This document shows, in pieces, positions 1 to 8,515 of a DNA stretch of 64,000 nt. Source of the stretch: Pseudomonas chlororaphis subsp. chlororaphis (GTDB lineage Bacteria > Pseudomonadota > Gammaproteobacteria > Pseudomonadales > Pseudomonadaceae); NCBI RefSeq assembly GCF_003945765.1, contig NZ_CP027712.1, forward strand, positions 620,001 to 684,000, in the 5' to 3' direction. The first letter of the stretch is position 1. Every line of letters begins with the position of its first letter. The notes under the pieces were generated by a model, which was not told where the DNA came from, ran no database searches, and was given only the letters and a program-made list of their open reading frames with translations. Position numbers and translations under genes: made by a program.

Positions 1-361
1 CGCCACCCAGCAGTTCCAGCACGCTGAAGCTGTGGCCCTTGGCCTGGAATACCCGACCGTGCTCGATCGGGCCAAGCTGGCTGACCGCGCCGTCGGCCGG
101 GCTGAGGATCGCGCCCGGGGTCTGGTCCAGCGGGCGGGCACCGTCTTTCAACGCGCGGGTGAAGAAGGCGTTGAAGTGCTCATAGGCGGTCAGGTCTTCC
201 ACCAGCGCTTGGGACATGTCCACCTGATAACGCTTGGCGAACCAGGCGGTGAAGGCATTCTTGAACCAGCGCACGCGGCACTCGGCAATGCAGCCGGCCA
301 GGCGCGACAGCAGGTGGTGAGGCAGCAGGTACTGGCTGAGGATAAACAAACGCTTTTTCAT
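1..361 (-). CDS. psd: Phosphatidylserine decarboxylase, N-terminal part (cut by window edge)
   Basis: The reverse strand from 361 downwards reads MKKRLFILSQYLLPHHLLSR and continues to FNAFFTRALKDGARPLDQ and LSPADGAVSQLG. These are the conserved N-terminal motifs of membrane-bound phosphatidylserine decarboxylase, which converts phosphatidylserine to phosphatidylethanolamine at the inner membrane. About 120 codons are present. The C-terminal Gly-Ser site, where the chain self-cleaves to form the pyruvoyl group, lies outside the window. It lies 17 bp downstream of rhdA on the same strand, so the two are probably co-transcribed. No frame disruption is seen. Confidence 0.93.
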   Translation of the reverse strand, partial: MKKRLFILSQYLLPHHLLSRLAGCIAECRVRWFKNAFTAWFAKRYQVDMSQALVEDLTAYEHFNAFFTRALKDGARPLDQTPGAILSPADGAVSQLGPIEHGRVFQAKGHSFSVLELLGG

Positions 362-378
362 TAACTGTCCTTAAAACC

Positions 379-1194
379 TTAAATCTCTACGGGCGTGTCA
401 GGGTGGTTGCCCCATTCGCCCCAGGAACCGGCATAGCCTTTGACTCGCGGATAACCGAGCGCCTTGGCCACCAGATAGGTGAAGCCAGAGCGATGGTGAG
501 TCTGGCAGTGGGTGATCACTTCTTTGTCTTTGCTGATGCCGAGCTGTTCGAGGATCTGCGGCATGTCGCTGCGGATCCGCAGGTTGCGCGCCTGGTCCAT
601 GCCCGCCGTCCACTCGAAGTTGATCGCACCGGGAATGTGCCCACCCTTGGCGGCGAGGACTTTCTCCCCCGAGTATTCCAGGGGGCCGCGTGCATCCCAG
701 ATCGCCAGGTCGGCCGCGCCAAGACGGCTTTGCAAGTATTCGCGGGTGGCGGTCGGTTCGTCGTGCAGGGTCAGGGCGACAGGGCCGCCGACGGCCGCCG
801 GGACTTCATTCGAGACCGGCAGGCCGTCTGCCAGCCAGGCCAGCAGCCCGCCGTCCAGGTAGTGGTAACGGGAGTGGCCGATGACATCCAGCAGCCAGAT
901 GAAGCGCCCGGCCCAGCCGCCGCCTTCATCGTCATAGACCACGTAGACCGCGTCCGGGTTATGCCCCAGTTCGCCGAACAGGGCTTCAAGGGCCGCCTGT
1001 GGCGGCATCAGCCCTGGCGCCGGTGCCTGACCGAGCTGGGTACGCTTGGGATCGACGAAGTGCGCGCCGGGGATATGGCCCGCGGCATAGCGGGCGGCGC
1101 TGGTCAGGTCCACCAGAATCAGTTTGCGGGCGTCGAGGCGAGGGAGCAGGTCGCTCGGCTCGATCACCAGCGGCAAGCCAGAGAAGTCAGGCAT
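379..1194 (-). CDS. rhdA: Thiosulfate sulfurtransferase (rhodanese) RhdA
   Basis: This 271-residue protein has two rhodanese domains: an inactive N-terminal one (about 10-125) and a catalytic C-terminal one (about 155-265). The active-site loop CQTHHR places the persulfide-forming cysteine at residue 230. Rhodaneses move sulfane sulfur from thiosulfate to acceptors such as cyanide and have been linked to sulfur mobilisation for Fe-S clusters. I chose the ATG at 1194 because GGAG sits 8 nt upstream; a GTG six codons earlier is open but lacks a ribosome site. The length matches Pseudomonas and Azotobacter RhdA. It is followed by psd, an arrangement familiar from other pseudomonads. Confidence 0.95.
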   Translation of the reverse strand: MPDFSGLPLVIEPSDLLPRLDARKLILVDLTSAARYAAGHIPGAHFVDPKRTQLGQAPAPGLMPPQAALEALFGELGHNPDAVYVVYDDEGGGWAGRFIWLLDVIGHSRYHYLDGGLLAWLADGLPVSNEVPAAVGGPVALTLHDEPTATREYLQSRLGAADLAIWDARGPLEYSGEKVLAAKGGHIPGAINFEWTAGMDQARNLRIRSDMPQILEQLGISKDKEVITHCQTHHRSGFTYLVAKALGYPRVKGYAGSWGEWGNHPDTPVEI

Positions 1195-1237
1195 GTGAGG
1201 TCTCCAGGGCACAAAGGGAGGGATTGTAGCGCAAGCG

Positions 1238-2776
1238 TCAGCGGCTGCGGTTGGTAAAGCTGTGCAGGGCCTTTTCGATGCACTGCGCGGTCTTGCCGAA
1301 CGCCTGTACGGAGATTTCCGAGAAGGGTTGGCCGCCCTGGTCGGCGACGATCAGCATGATTACCCGGCCATTGCTGGGCACCGAGCGCATCAGCAGGTGC
1401 TCGCCACGAAACAGCGTGCGCAGGCTGGCGGGCAGACGGGCGGAGAACTGGGCGTTGTTGGTCGGCGTCAGGCGCACTTGCGCCGGAGCGTCCAGCAGCC
1501 TTTGCAATACGCTGCTCTGGTTGATCGTCAATGCCAGGTTCATGGCGGGCGCAGGCAGCCCGGCGATCTGATGCACGCGTAACTGGGTCCGCGTGCGGTC
1601 GACCATCAGCAGCATCACCCGGCGCATGCCGCACGCCACCAGGGCGTCGCGGGCAAAGGTGGTCAGGTGCATGGCATTGCTGAAGCGGCTGGGTTCCACC
1701 AGCAATTCGCTGCATTGCTTGCGCCACTTGGCCAGATCTTCTGCGGTCGGTGCGGGAACCGGGAGCTCGCCGCGATGCACGCGCCGGGCCTCCCAGGGCC
1801 AGAGCAGCGCCTCGGCCGGGTGCCACAGATCGGGCATGCGGTGATGTCGGGCACTCTGCGCGGCTTGCTGGTGCAACTGTTGTTGCAGTTCGTCCATCGG
1901 CATTTGCAGGTACAGGCTGGTCAGGTATTGCCAGCGCATGCAGTGCGGGCCGGTCCAGGACTCTTGCGCCGACAGGGCCAGGGCGTTGGCCAGCAGCACG
2001 CTGTTGGCCGGTTGGTTCAGCCAGCGCTGCAGGGCCGGATCGGCATCCAGGCATTGTCGCTGGTGCAGCGGATGGGCATTGTCCCGGGCGATATGCAGGG
2101 CCTTGACCAACTGGTCCTGCTCGTCGATCAGCAGGCGGTAGCCTTGCTGTACCCAGATCGGCAAGTGCCAGACCTCCACCAGGGCCTGGCCCAACTGAAG
2201 CAGGCCGACGCCGAACAGTTCCTGCTCGACCTCCTGGGCCGGTTCGGCTTTATGGACGACACGCAGCTCCCACTCTTCGAGCAGTTTTGGATAGGCCAGC
2301 GCCAAGGGCCACAGCGGCGAGAGAAACAGCAGGCTGCCCCAGTGAATGTCCTGCCAGAGCCTGGCCAGGCGCCCGGCGAAAAAACCGTTGGCCTGTTGGG
2401 TCGCGTGCTGGCTGATCAGTTGCAACTGGCGCAGCCCGACCGGGATCTCCTGCTCGGGCTGGGCGGGCAGGCGGGCGAGCAACTCTTCGGTACGCGCCAG
2501 GCCCAGGCGGTTGAGGGCGACCTCGAGGTTCTCGGCCGGCTCGCTCATGCTGCCGTGGGTGTGGCGATTGGCTTCGCGAATCACGCTCAAGGCCAGCGCG
2601 GGGCTGTCCTGCATCAGGTCGGCAATGTCGCGCAATGAGCTGCGATTGTCCCTGATGGCTTTGCAGACTCGGTCATGGCTGGCCTGCGGCACCGGCAGGC
2701 GGACCGCGTCAAGCAGCTTTATCCAGGATTCGAGGGAGTGGGGGGCGGTAGTTGGGACTGTCGTTTCATTAGACAT
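1238..2776 (-). CDS. HDOD domain protein with C-terminal GAF-like region
   Basis: This 512-residue cytoplasmic protein has an N-terminal HDOD domain (about 15-215; note ALSVIREANRH and AFALNRLG-like helices), a linker region, and a C-terminal part (about 360-505) resembling a GAF-type sensor fold. HDOD proteins are HD-like regulators without proven phosphohydrolase activity and often affect motility or signalling. It is divergent from motA with a 166-bp shared upstream region, so a link to motility is plausible but inferred. The ATG at 2776 was preferred to a TTG at 2788; neither has a strong ribosome site. Its precise role is unknown. Confidence 0.8.
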   Translation of the reverse strand: MSNETTVPTTAPHSLESWIKLLDAVRLPVPQASHDRVCKAIRDNRSSLRDIADLMQDSPALALSVIREANRHTHGSMSEPAENLEVALNRLGLARTEELLARLPAQPEQEIPVGLRQLQLISQHATQQANGFFAGRLARLWQDIHWGSLLFLSPLWPLALAYPKLLEEWELRVVHKAEPAQEVEQELFGVGLLQLGQALVEVWHLPIWVQQGYRLLIDEQDQLVKALHIARDNAHPLHQRQCLDADPALQRWLNQPANSVLLANALALSAQESWTGPHCMRWQYLTSLYLQMPMDELQQQLHQQAAQSARHHRMPDLWHPAEALLWPWEARRVHRGELPVPAPTAEDLAKWRKQCSELLVEPSRFSNAMHLTTFARDALVACGMRRVMLLMVDRTRTQLRVHQIAGLPAPAMNLALTINQSSVLQRLLDAPAQVRLTPTNNAQFSARLPASLRTLFRGEHLLMRSVPSNGRVIMLIVADQGGQPFSEISVQAFGKTAQCIEKALHSFTNRSR

Positions 2777-2847
2777 GGCTGGGCGCAATCATCGTCTGCT
2801 GTAAACACGCCCAGAGCGGGCCAAACTGGCTTTTCGCCTTAACGGCC

Positions 2848-2874
2848 TATAGTCTGGCGCAGTTTTGCCGATAA
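2848..2874 (+). promoter_or_regulatory. Sigma-28 (FliA) type promoter of motAB
   Basis: TATAGTCT at 2848-2855, an 11-nt spacer, then GCCGATAA at 2867-2874. The enterobacterial FliA consensus is TAAAGTTT-N11-GCCGATAA, so the -10 element is a perfect match, the spacing is exact, and the -35 element matches 6 of 8. It lies about 70 bp before the motA start, as expected for a late flagellar gene. Confidence 0.8.
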
Positions 2875-2942
2875 GTAGAAGAAGAGTTTTAAGAACTTCC
2901 GAATATGACCTTGAACCCGACTCAGTAAGTACCTTCCTACCT

Positions 2943-3794
2943 ATGGCTAAAATTATCGGCATCATCGTCGTGTTCGCGAGCGTGCTCGGCGGATACGTGC
3001 TTTCTCACGGCAAGATTGCCGCCCTGATCCAGCCTTTCGAGGTCTTGATTATCGGCGGCGCCGCGCTGGGGGCGTTCCTGCAGGCGAACCCCGGCTACAT
3101 GACCATGCACGTGCTCAAGAAGTCCTTGGGGATGTTCGGTTCGCGTTTTTCCCAGACTTTCTACTTGGAAGTGCTGGGCCTGATCTACGAGATCCTCAAC
3201 AAGAGCCGCCGCGAAGGCATGATGGCGATCGAGGGCGATATTGAAGACGCCGCCGCCAGCCCGATTTTCGCCAAGTACCCATCCGTGCTCAAAGACGAAC
3301 GCATGACCGCGTTCATCTGTGACTACCTGCGCATCATGTCCTCCGGCAACATGGCTCCCCACGAGCTGGAAGGCCTGTTCGACATGGAGCTGTTCAGCCT
3401 CAAGGAAGACCTCGAACATCCGTCCCATGCGGTCAACGGCATCGCCGACGGCATGCCGGGTTTCGGTATCGTCGCGGCGGTACTGGGTATCGTGGTGACC
3501 ATGGCATCCCTGGGCGATGGCGACCAGAAGTCCATCGGCCTGCACGTAGGTGCGGCGTTGGTCGGTACCTTCTTCGGTATTCTCGCGGCCTACGGCTTCT
3601 TCGGCCCGCTGGCTCATTCCCTGGCCCACGACGCCAAGGAAGAGCTGAACGTCTACGAAGCCATCAAGGCCTCCCTGGTGGCCTCGGCTTCCGGCATGCC
3701 GCCCTCGCTGGCCGTGGAGTTCGGGCGCAAGGTCCTGTATCCGGCGCACCGTCCGAGCTTCGCCGAGCTGGAACAAGCGGTTCGCGGTCGCTAA
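2943..3794 (+). CDS. motA: Flagellar motor stator protein MotA
   Basis: This 283-residue inner-membrane protein has four predicted transmembrane segments (about 2-20, 34-50, 172-190 and 203-225) and a large cytoplasmic loop between the second and third. The SRREGMMAIE segment (88-97) carries the conserved Arg and Glu that contact the rotor protein FliG. DGMPGFGIVAAV holds the conserved proline at the start of TM3. With MotB it forms the proton channel that drives flagellar rotation. The ATG at 2943 gives the standard family N-terminus; open codons upstream are leader. motB starts 4 nt after its stop, so they form one operon. Confidence 0.97.
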   Translation: MAKIIGIIVVFASVLGGYVLSHGKIAALIQPFEVLIIGGAALGAFLQANPGYMTMHVLKKSLGMFGSRFSQTFYLEVLGLIYEILNKSRREGMMAIEGDIEDAAASPIFAKYPSVLKDERMTAFICDYLRIMSSGNMAPHELEGLFDMELFSLKEDLEHPSHAVNGIADGMPGFGIVAAVLGIVVTMASLGDGDQKSIGLHVGAALVGTFFGILAAYGFFGPLAHSLAHDAKEELNVYEAIKASLVASASGMPPSLAVEFGRKVLYPAHRPSFAELEQAVRGR

Positions 3795-3797
3795 GCC

Positions 3798-4838
3798 ATG
3801 GAAAACAATCAGCCGATTATCATCAAGCGCGTCAAGCGCTTTGCCGGCGGGCATCACGGCGGGGCATGGAAGATCGCCTTCGCCGACTTCGCCACGGCGA
3901 TGATGGCGTTCTTCCTGGTGCTGTGGCTGCTGTCCACTGCCACCCCGGAACAGAAGATCGCCATTGCCGGTTACTTCAAGGACCCGATCGGCTTCTCGGA
4001 AAGCGGCACGCCCTACATCATCGACCTGGGCGGTTCTCCCGAGCTGGCGCCGGAAAACACCCTCAACCCGGAGATCAAGTCGCAGCCGCAACCGGACAAG
4101 GTCACGGTCGACACCGATCAGGTCGAGAGCATGGCCGAGCAGGTGGAAAGAGAGCGTCTGGAGCTGTTGCTTCAAGAGCTGCAGAACAAGGTCGAAGAAA
4201 ACCCGCAATTGCAGAAGTTCAAGGACCAGATCCTGTTCGAGATCACTCCGGACGGCCTGCGTATCCAGATCATCGATTCGGAAAACCGGCCGATGTTCGA
4301 CTCCGGCAGTGCGCGCCTGAAGCCGTACTTCGAGGACATCCTGCTGGCCATGGCCGACACCATCAAGGCGGTGCCGAACAAGATCAGCATCAGCGGTCAC
4401 ACCGATGCCAAGCCTTACTCGGGCACCGGCGATTTCGGCAACTGGGAGCTTTCGGCCAACCGTGCCAACGCCGCGCGTCGGGCGCTGGTGGCGGGCAGCT
4501 ATCCGGACGGCCAGGTGGCTCGCGTGGTGGGGTATGCCTCGTCATCGCTGTTCGATCGCAAGGACCCGTTCAACCCGATCAACCGGCGTATCGACATCGT
4601 GGTGCTGACCAAAAAGGCCCAGCGCGCGATCGAAGGCGAAGTCGCTCCCGAGGCCCCGGCACCGACCCAGGGCCAGGGCGCCCCGGGCGAAGTGCCGGTC
4701 GACCCGAACGCCTTGCCGCCGGAGCAGGAGCCTTTGCCGGCCCATGAGTTGCGCGAGCGATTGAATATCTTCGACGACGCAGCGCCGAAGACCGAAGGCC
4801 CGGCTGCACCCGCCGCTACGCCTCCAGCCGCGCAGTAA
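3798..4838 (+). CDS. motB: Flagellar motor stator protein MotB
   Basis: This 346-residue stator subunit has a short cytoplasmic N-terminus, one transmembrane helix (about 28-48) with the proton-binding aspartate in FADFATAMMAFF (Asp30), a periplasmic linker, and an OmpA-like peptidoglycan-binding domain (about 150-280). Key motifs are ISISGHTDAKPY and NWELSANRANAARR. The last 65 residues are a Pro/Ala/Glu-rich tail. It anchors MotA to the cell wall. It is translated just after motA and followed by a strong terminator. Confidence 0.97.
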   Translation: MENNQPIIIKRVKRFAGGHHGGAWKIAFADFATAMMAFFLVLWLLSTATPEQKIAIAGYFKDPIGFSESGTPYIIDLGGSPELAPENTLNPEIKSQPQPDKVTVDTDQVESMAEQVERERLELLLQELQNKVEENPQLQKFKDQILFEITPDGLRIQIIDSENRPMFDSGSARLKPYFEDILLAMADTIKAVPNKISISGHTDAKPYSGTGDFGNWELSANRANAARRALVAGSYPDGQVARVVGYASSSLFDRKDPFNPINRRIDIVVLTKKAQRAIEGEVAPEAPAPTQGQGAPGEVPVDPNALPPEQEPLPAHELRERLNIFDDAAPKTEGPAAPAATPPAAQ

Positions 4839-4873
4839 CCGCTGGCAACAGGCCCTATAAAAGAGGGCCCATG

Positions 4874-4904
4874 AAAAAGGCCGCGATCATCGCGGCCTTT
4901 TTTG
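4874..4904 (+). terminator. Rho-independent terminator after motB (probably bidirectional)
   Basis: AAAAAGGCCGCG, loop ATCAT, then CGCGGCCTTTTTT. The stem is GC-rich with A-runs and T-runs on both flanks, and lies between the convergent genes motB and rsgA, so it can serve both. Confidence 0.9.
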
Positions 4905-4925
4905 TTTCTGCGTGGGGGCTACCTA

Positions 4926-5957
4926 TTAATAGCTGCTGTCCGGCAGGCTGGCGATGATCGAGCGATAGCTGTTCATCCGCTGCTGCTGGATCCGGCCGTC
5001 TTCCAGGGCCTTGAGCAGGGCGCAGCCCGGTTCGCGGTCATGCTTGCAGTCGCGGAAACGGCAGGTGCCCAGCAGGTCGTTGAACTCGATGAAACCCGCT
5101 TCGACATCGGCGCGACTGACGTGGCCCAGGCCGAATTCGCGAATCCCCGGGGAGTCGATCAGTTCGCCACCGCCCGGGAAGTGGAACAGGCGCGCGGTGG
5201 TGGTGGTGTGGGTGCCCTGGCCGGACAGCTCCGACAAAGGCCCGACGCGGGTTTCGACTTCCGGCAGCAGGCTGTTCACCAGCGACGACTTGCCCACGCC
5301 CGACTGGCCGACGAACACGCTGATCCGTCCGTCCAGCTGTGCTTGCAACTGTTCCATGCCATTGCCGTGGTGCGCCGAGACTTCCAGCACCGGATAGCCC
5401 AGTTGCCGGTAGACCGCCAGCAAGGCGTTCAGGGCGGGGGCATTCTGCTCGTCGATCAGGTCGAACTTGTTGAGCAACAGCAGCGGGCGGATGCCGGCAT
5501 GTTCGGCCGCCACCAGGTAACGGTCGATCAGGTTGGCATGGGGCTCGGGCAGCGGGGCGAAGACGATCACGATCATGTCGACGTTGGCGGCGACCGGCTT
5601 GAGCTGGCCGCGGCTGTCAGGGCGGCAGAGTTCGGTGTGGCGCGGCAGTTGCGCGACGATCACCCCGATGCCCTGGTTGCCCGGACGCCAGACCACCTGA
5701 TCGCCGGTCACCAGCGCCGGCAGGTTGGCGCGCAAGTGGCAGCGGAACACCTGGCCGGCCAGTTCGCCCTCGCGCGCCTCGACCTCGACCTGCACACCGA
5801 AGTGGGCGATCACCAGGCCGGTCTGTTCGGGGCCGAGATCGCCGCCTTCCAGTGCTTCCACGGCAGAGGATTCACGTTTGGCGGCGCGGGCGGCGCGTTC
5901 GCCTTGAATCTTTTCGATGCGCCAGTTTTGGCGACGATTGAGCTGGCGTTTGGCCAT
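4926..5957 (-). CDS. rsgA: Ribosome small subunit-dependent GTPase RsgA
   Basis: This 343-residue protein is a circularly permuted GTPase that acts late in 30S subunit maturation. The order of elements is an OB-fold domain (about 60-130), the G4 motif LLLNKFDLI (about 180), the P-loop [14 protein letters not shown] (about 218-231), the G3 motif DSPGI, and a zinc-binding C-terminus with [15 protein letters not shown]4 preceding G1 is diagnostic of the permuted family. It is divergent from orn, as in many gammaproteobacteria. Confidence 0.96.
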   Translation of the reverse strand: MAKRQLNRRQNWRIEKIQGERAARAAKRESSAVEALEGGDLGPEQTGLVIAHFGVQVEVEAREGELAGQVFRCHLRANLPALVTGDQVVWRPGNQGIGVIVAQLPRHTELCRPDSRGQLKPVAANVDMIVIVFAPLPEPHANLIDRYLVAAEHAGIRPLLLLNKFDLIDEQNAPALNALLAVYRQLGYPVLEVSAHHGNGMEQLQAQLDGRISVFVGQSGVGKSSLVNSLLPEVETRVGPLSELSGQGTHTTTTARLFHFPGGGELIDSPGIREFGLGHVSRADVEAGFIEFNDLLGTCRFRDCKHDREPGCALLKALEDGRIQQQRMNSYRSIIASLPDSSY

Positions 5958-6064
5958 TGGTGTTCCGTGTCGATAATGCGGCGGTTAGGTAAAACGGCCG
6001 CGAGTTTAGCACGCCGGCAGGTCCCTCTAGGCTAAACTGCGCAACTACGCCGAGGAGCCCACAC

Positions 6065-6607
6065 ATGCAAAACCCGCAGAATCTGATCTGGATCGATCTG
6101 GAAATGACCGGTCTGAACCCTGATACCGACGTCATCATCGAGATGGCGACCATCGTCACCGATAGCAATCTCAATACCTTGGCTGAAGGTCCGGTCATCG
6201 CCATCCACCAGAGCGATGAAATTCTCGCCGGCATGGATGAGTGGAACACCCGCCAGCATGGCGGTTCGGGGCTGACCCAGCGCGTGCGTGAAAGCCGCAT
6301 CAGCATGGCTGAAGCGGAAGCGCAGACCATCGCCTTCCTGGAGCAGTGGGTGCCCAAGGGCAAGTCGCCGATCTGTGGCAACAGCATCTGCCAGGATCGC
6401 CGCTTCCTGTACCGCCATATGAAGGCGCTGGAAAGCTACTTCCACTATCGTAACCTTGATGTTTCCACCCTCAAGGAACTGGCCGCCCGCTGGGCGCCGG
6501 ACGTGCGCGACAGCTTCAAGAAAGGCAGCACCCACCTGGCCCTGGACGACATCCGCGAGTCGATCGCCGAGCTGCAGCATTACCGCAAGCACTTCATCAA
6601 GCTTTGA
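6065..6607 (+). CDS. orn: Oligoribonuclease Orn
   Basis: This 180-residue DEDDh 3'-5' exoribonuclease degrades 2-5 nt RNAs and pGpG, the breakdown product of c-di-GMP. Exo I is [15 protein letters not shown] near the N-terminus, the central [15 protein letters not shown] holds the exo II aspartate, and [11 protein letters not shown] at about 158-168 carries the last acidic residue and catalytic His. The length matches the family. It is a stand-alone gene divergent from rsgA, followed by a REP sequence. Confidence 0.97.
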   Translation: MQNPQNLIWIDLEMTGLNPDTDVIIEMATIVTDSNLNTLAEGPVIAIHQSDEILAGMDEWNTRQHGGSGLTQRVRESRISMAEAEAQTIAFLEQWVPKGKSPICGNSICQDRRFLYRHMKALESYFHYRNLDVSTLKELAARWAPDVRDSFKKGSTHLALDDIRESIAELQHYRKHFIKL

Positions 6608-6635
6608 TGATCCGGGGGGCGTCGGTTCTGACGCC

Positions 6636-6684
6636 ACCGCGGGCAAGCCTCGCTCCTACGGGGTCCAAGGCTTGCTCGCGATAG
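6636..6684. repeat. REP element, class A (imperfect pair)
   Basis: GCGGGCAAGCCTCGCTCCTAC is followed after a short spacer by the inverted partner GGCTTGCTCGCGAT. It belongs to the same family as the copies at 48284, 57985, 60862 and 62161. It lies between orn and the TRIC-type gene. Confidence 0.75.
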
Positions 6685-6779
6685 AACGCTCCGGGGGCTC
6701 CAGCAATTCCAGCCGGCGCCCCCTTTTGGTGCCGGCAGCAACTGAGTAGACTGCGCGCCTTCCTGTAAGGACCGCTATC

Positions 6780-7391
6780 ATGCTGCTGATGCTTTACCTG
6801 ATTGCCATTACCGCCGAAGCCATGACTGGCGCCTTGTCTGCCGGTCGTCGCGGCATGGACTGGTTCGGGGTGGTGTTGATCGCCTGCGTCACGGCCCTGG
6901 GTGGCGGTTCGGTGCGTGACGTGCTGCTGGGGCATTACCCGCTGACCTGGGTCAAGCACCCGGAGTACCTGGTGTTGACCTCGGTCGCGGCCCTGGTGAC
7001 GATCTTCATCGCGCCCTTGATGCGCCACTTGCGTTCGCTGTTCCTGGTGCTCGACGCCGTGGGGCTGGTGGCGTTCACCCTGATCGGTTGCATGACCGCC
7101 CTGGAAATGGGCCACGGCATGGTGGTGGCTTCGGTCAGCGGGGTGATTACCGGGGTGTTCGGCGGCATCCTGCGGGACATTTTCTGCAACGATATTCCGC
7201 TGATCTTCCGGCGTGAGTTGTATGCCAGCGTCTCGTTCGCCGCGGCCTGGTGCTACATGCTCTGCATCTATCTGCAATTGCCCGGCGAGCAGTCGATCCT
7301 CATCACCCTGTTCGGCGGCTTCCTACTGCGCCTGCTGGCGATCCGTTTTCACTGGGAAATGCCCAAGTTCGTCTACAACGACGAGCAATGA
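6780..7391 (+). CDS. TRIC-type (UPF0126) inner-membrane protein
   Basis: This 203-residue protein has about seven hydrophobic segments and two similar halves of the UPF0126/TRIC fold. The signature glycine-rich segments are LGGGSVRDVLLG (about 40-51) and VFGGILRDIFCNDIPLIFR (about 124-142). Prokaryotic TRIC proteins are trimeric cation-selective channels; some relatives are proposed glycine or other small-molecule transporters, so the substrate is uncertain. Its last 19 bases overlap the end of queG on the opposite strand. Confidence 0.85.
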   Translation: MLLMLYLIAITAEAMTGALSAGRRGMDWFGVVLIACVTALGGGSVRDVLLGHYPLTWVKHPEYLVLTSVAALVTIFIAPLMRHLRSLFLVLDAVGLVAFTLIGCMTALEMGHGMVVASVSGVITGVFGGILRDIFCNDIPLIFRRELYASVSFAAAWCYMLCIYLQLPGEQSILITLFGGFLLRLLAIRFHWEMPKFVYNDEQ

Positions 7392-8452
7392 CGGCTGGCG
7401 TGCTGCTTCAGCGCCCATTCCACGTGTTCGCGCACCAGTTCTGACGGGTAATCCCGCCGGGCTTTCAGGGCTTCCAGCACCGGAATGCTCGACGGCGCGT
7501 TACCCAGCCCCACCGCCAGGTTGCGCAGCCAGCGCTCATAGCCGGCGCGGCGCAGCGGCGAGCCTTCGGTGCTGCTGAGAAACTTGTCCTCGTCCCACAT
7601 GAACAATTCGGCCAGCTCGGCATTGTCGAGGTTGTGGCGTGGCTTGAAGTCGCCTTCGCCGGAAGGGCGGGCGAAGCGGTTCCACGGGCAGACGATCTGG
7701 CAATCGTCGCAGCCGAACACCCGGTTGCCGATCAGCGGGCGCAGGTCTTCGGGAATGGCGTTTTTCAGTTCGATGGTCAGGTACGAAATGCAGCGCCGGG
7801 CGTCCAGTACATAAGGGCCGACGAAGGCCTTGGTCGGGCAGATGTCCAGGCATGCCGTGCAGCGGCCGCAATGCTCGGTGGCGTGTGGCTCGTCCACCGG
7901 CAAGGGCAGGTCGACGAACAGTTCGCTGAGGAAGAAATAGCTGCCGGCCTTGCGGTTGAGTACCAGGGTGTTCTTGCCGATCCAGCCGAGCCCGGCTTGT
8001 TCGGCGATGGCTTTTTCCAGCACCGGGGCGCTGTCGACGAAGGCGCGATAGCCGAACGGGCCGATTTCCTTCTGGATGCGCTCGGCCAGTTGTTGCACGC
8101 GCTTGCGGATCAGCTTGTGATAGTCGCGGCCCAGGGCGTAGCGCGAGACATAGGCCTTTTCCGGCTGGGCCAGGCGCTGCGCCATCTGGGTGTCGCCGGG
8201 CAGGTAATCCATGCGCAGGGACACCACGCGCAGGGTGCCGGGCACCAGTTCGTCCGGATGGGAGCGTTTGCTGCCGTGGGCGCCCATGTAGTCCATTTCG
8301 CCGTGGTAGCCGGCCTCGAGCCAGCGTTCCAGGTGCTGCTCATGCTCGGCCAGGTCCAGGCCGCTGATGCCGACTTGCTGAAAGCCCAGCTCGCGGCCCC
8401 AATCCTTGATCGATTGGGCGAGGGCAGGCAGATCGGTGGTAATGGCAGGCAT
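7373..8452 (-). CDS. queG: Epoxyqueuosine reductase QueG
   Basis: This 359-residue cobalamin-dependent iron-sulfur enzyme performs the last step of queuosine synthesis on tRNA. Two 4Fe-4S motifs are visible: CGRCTACLDICPTKAF and CDDCQIVCPWNRF. The C-terminal part has a HEAT-like tail. The ATG at 8452 gives the usual length and the MPAITTDLP start; the frame is open 27 codons further up. No good ribosome site was found at either position. It converges with the TRIC-type gene and is divergent from nnrD. Confidence 0.93.
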   Translation of the reverse strand: MPAITTDLPALAQSIKDWGRELGFQQVGISGLDLAEHEQHLERWLEAGYHGEMDYMGAHGSKRSHPDELVPGTLRVVSLRMDYLPGDTQMAQRLAQPEKAYVSRYALGRDYHKLIRKRVQQLAERIQKEIGPFGYRAFVDSAPVLEKAIAEQAGLGWIGKNTLVLNRKAGSYFFLSELFVDLPLPVDEPHATEHCGRCTACLDICPTKAFVGPYVLDARRCISYLTIELKNAIPEDLRPLIGNRVFGCDDCQIVCPWNRFARPSGEGDFKPRHNLDNAELAELFMWDEDKFLSSTEGSPLRRAGYERWLRNLAVGLGNAPSSIPVLEALKARRDYPSELVREHVEWALKQHASRHCSSL

Positions 8453-8515
8453 GAGGCGAGAGAAACCGGGGCTGAGGTGCGTATAATTCTGCCAGACATC
8501 GGAGCCCGAAGACGC

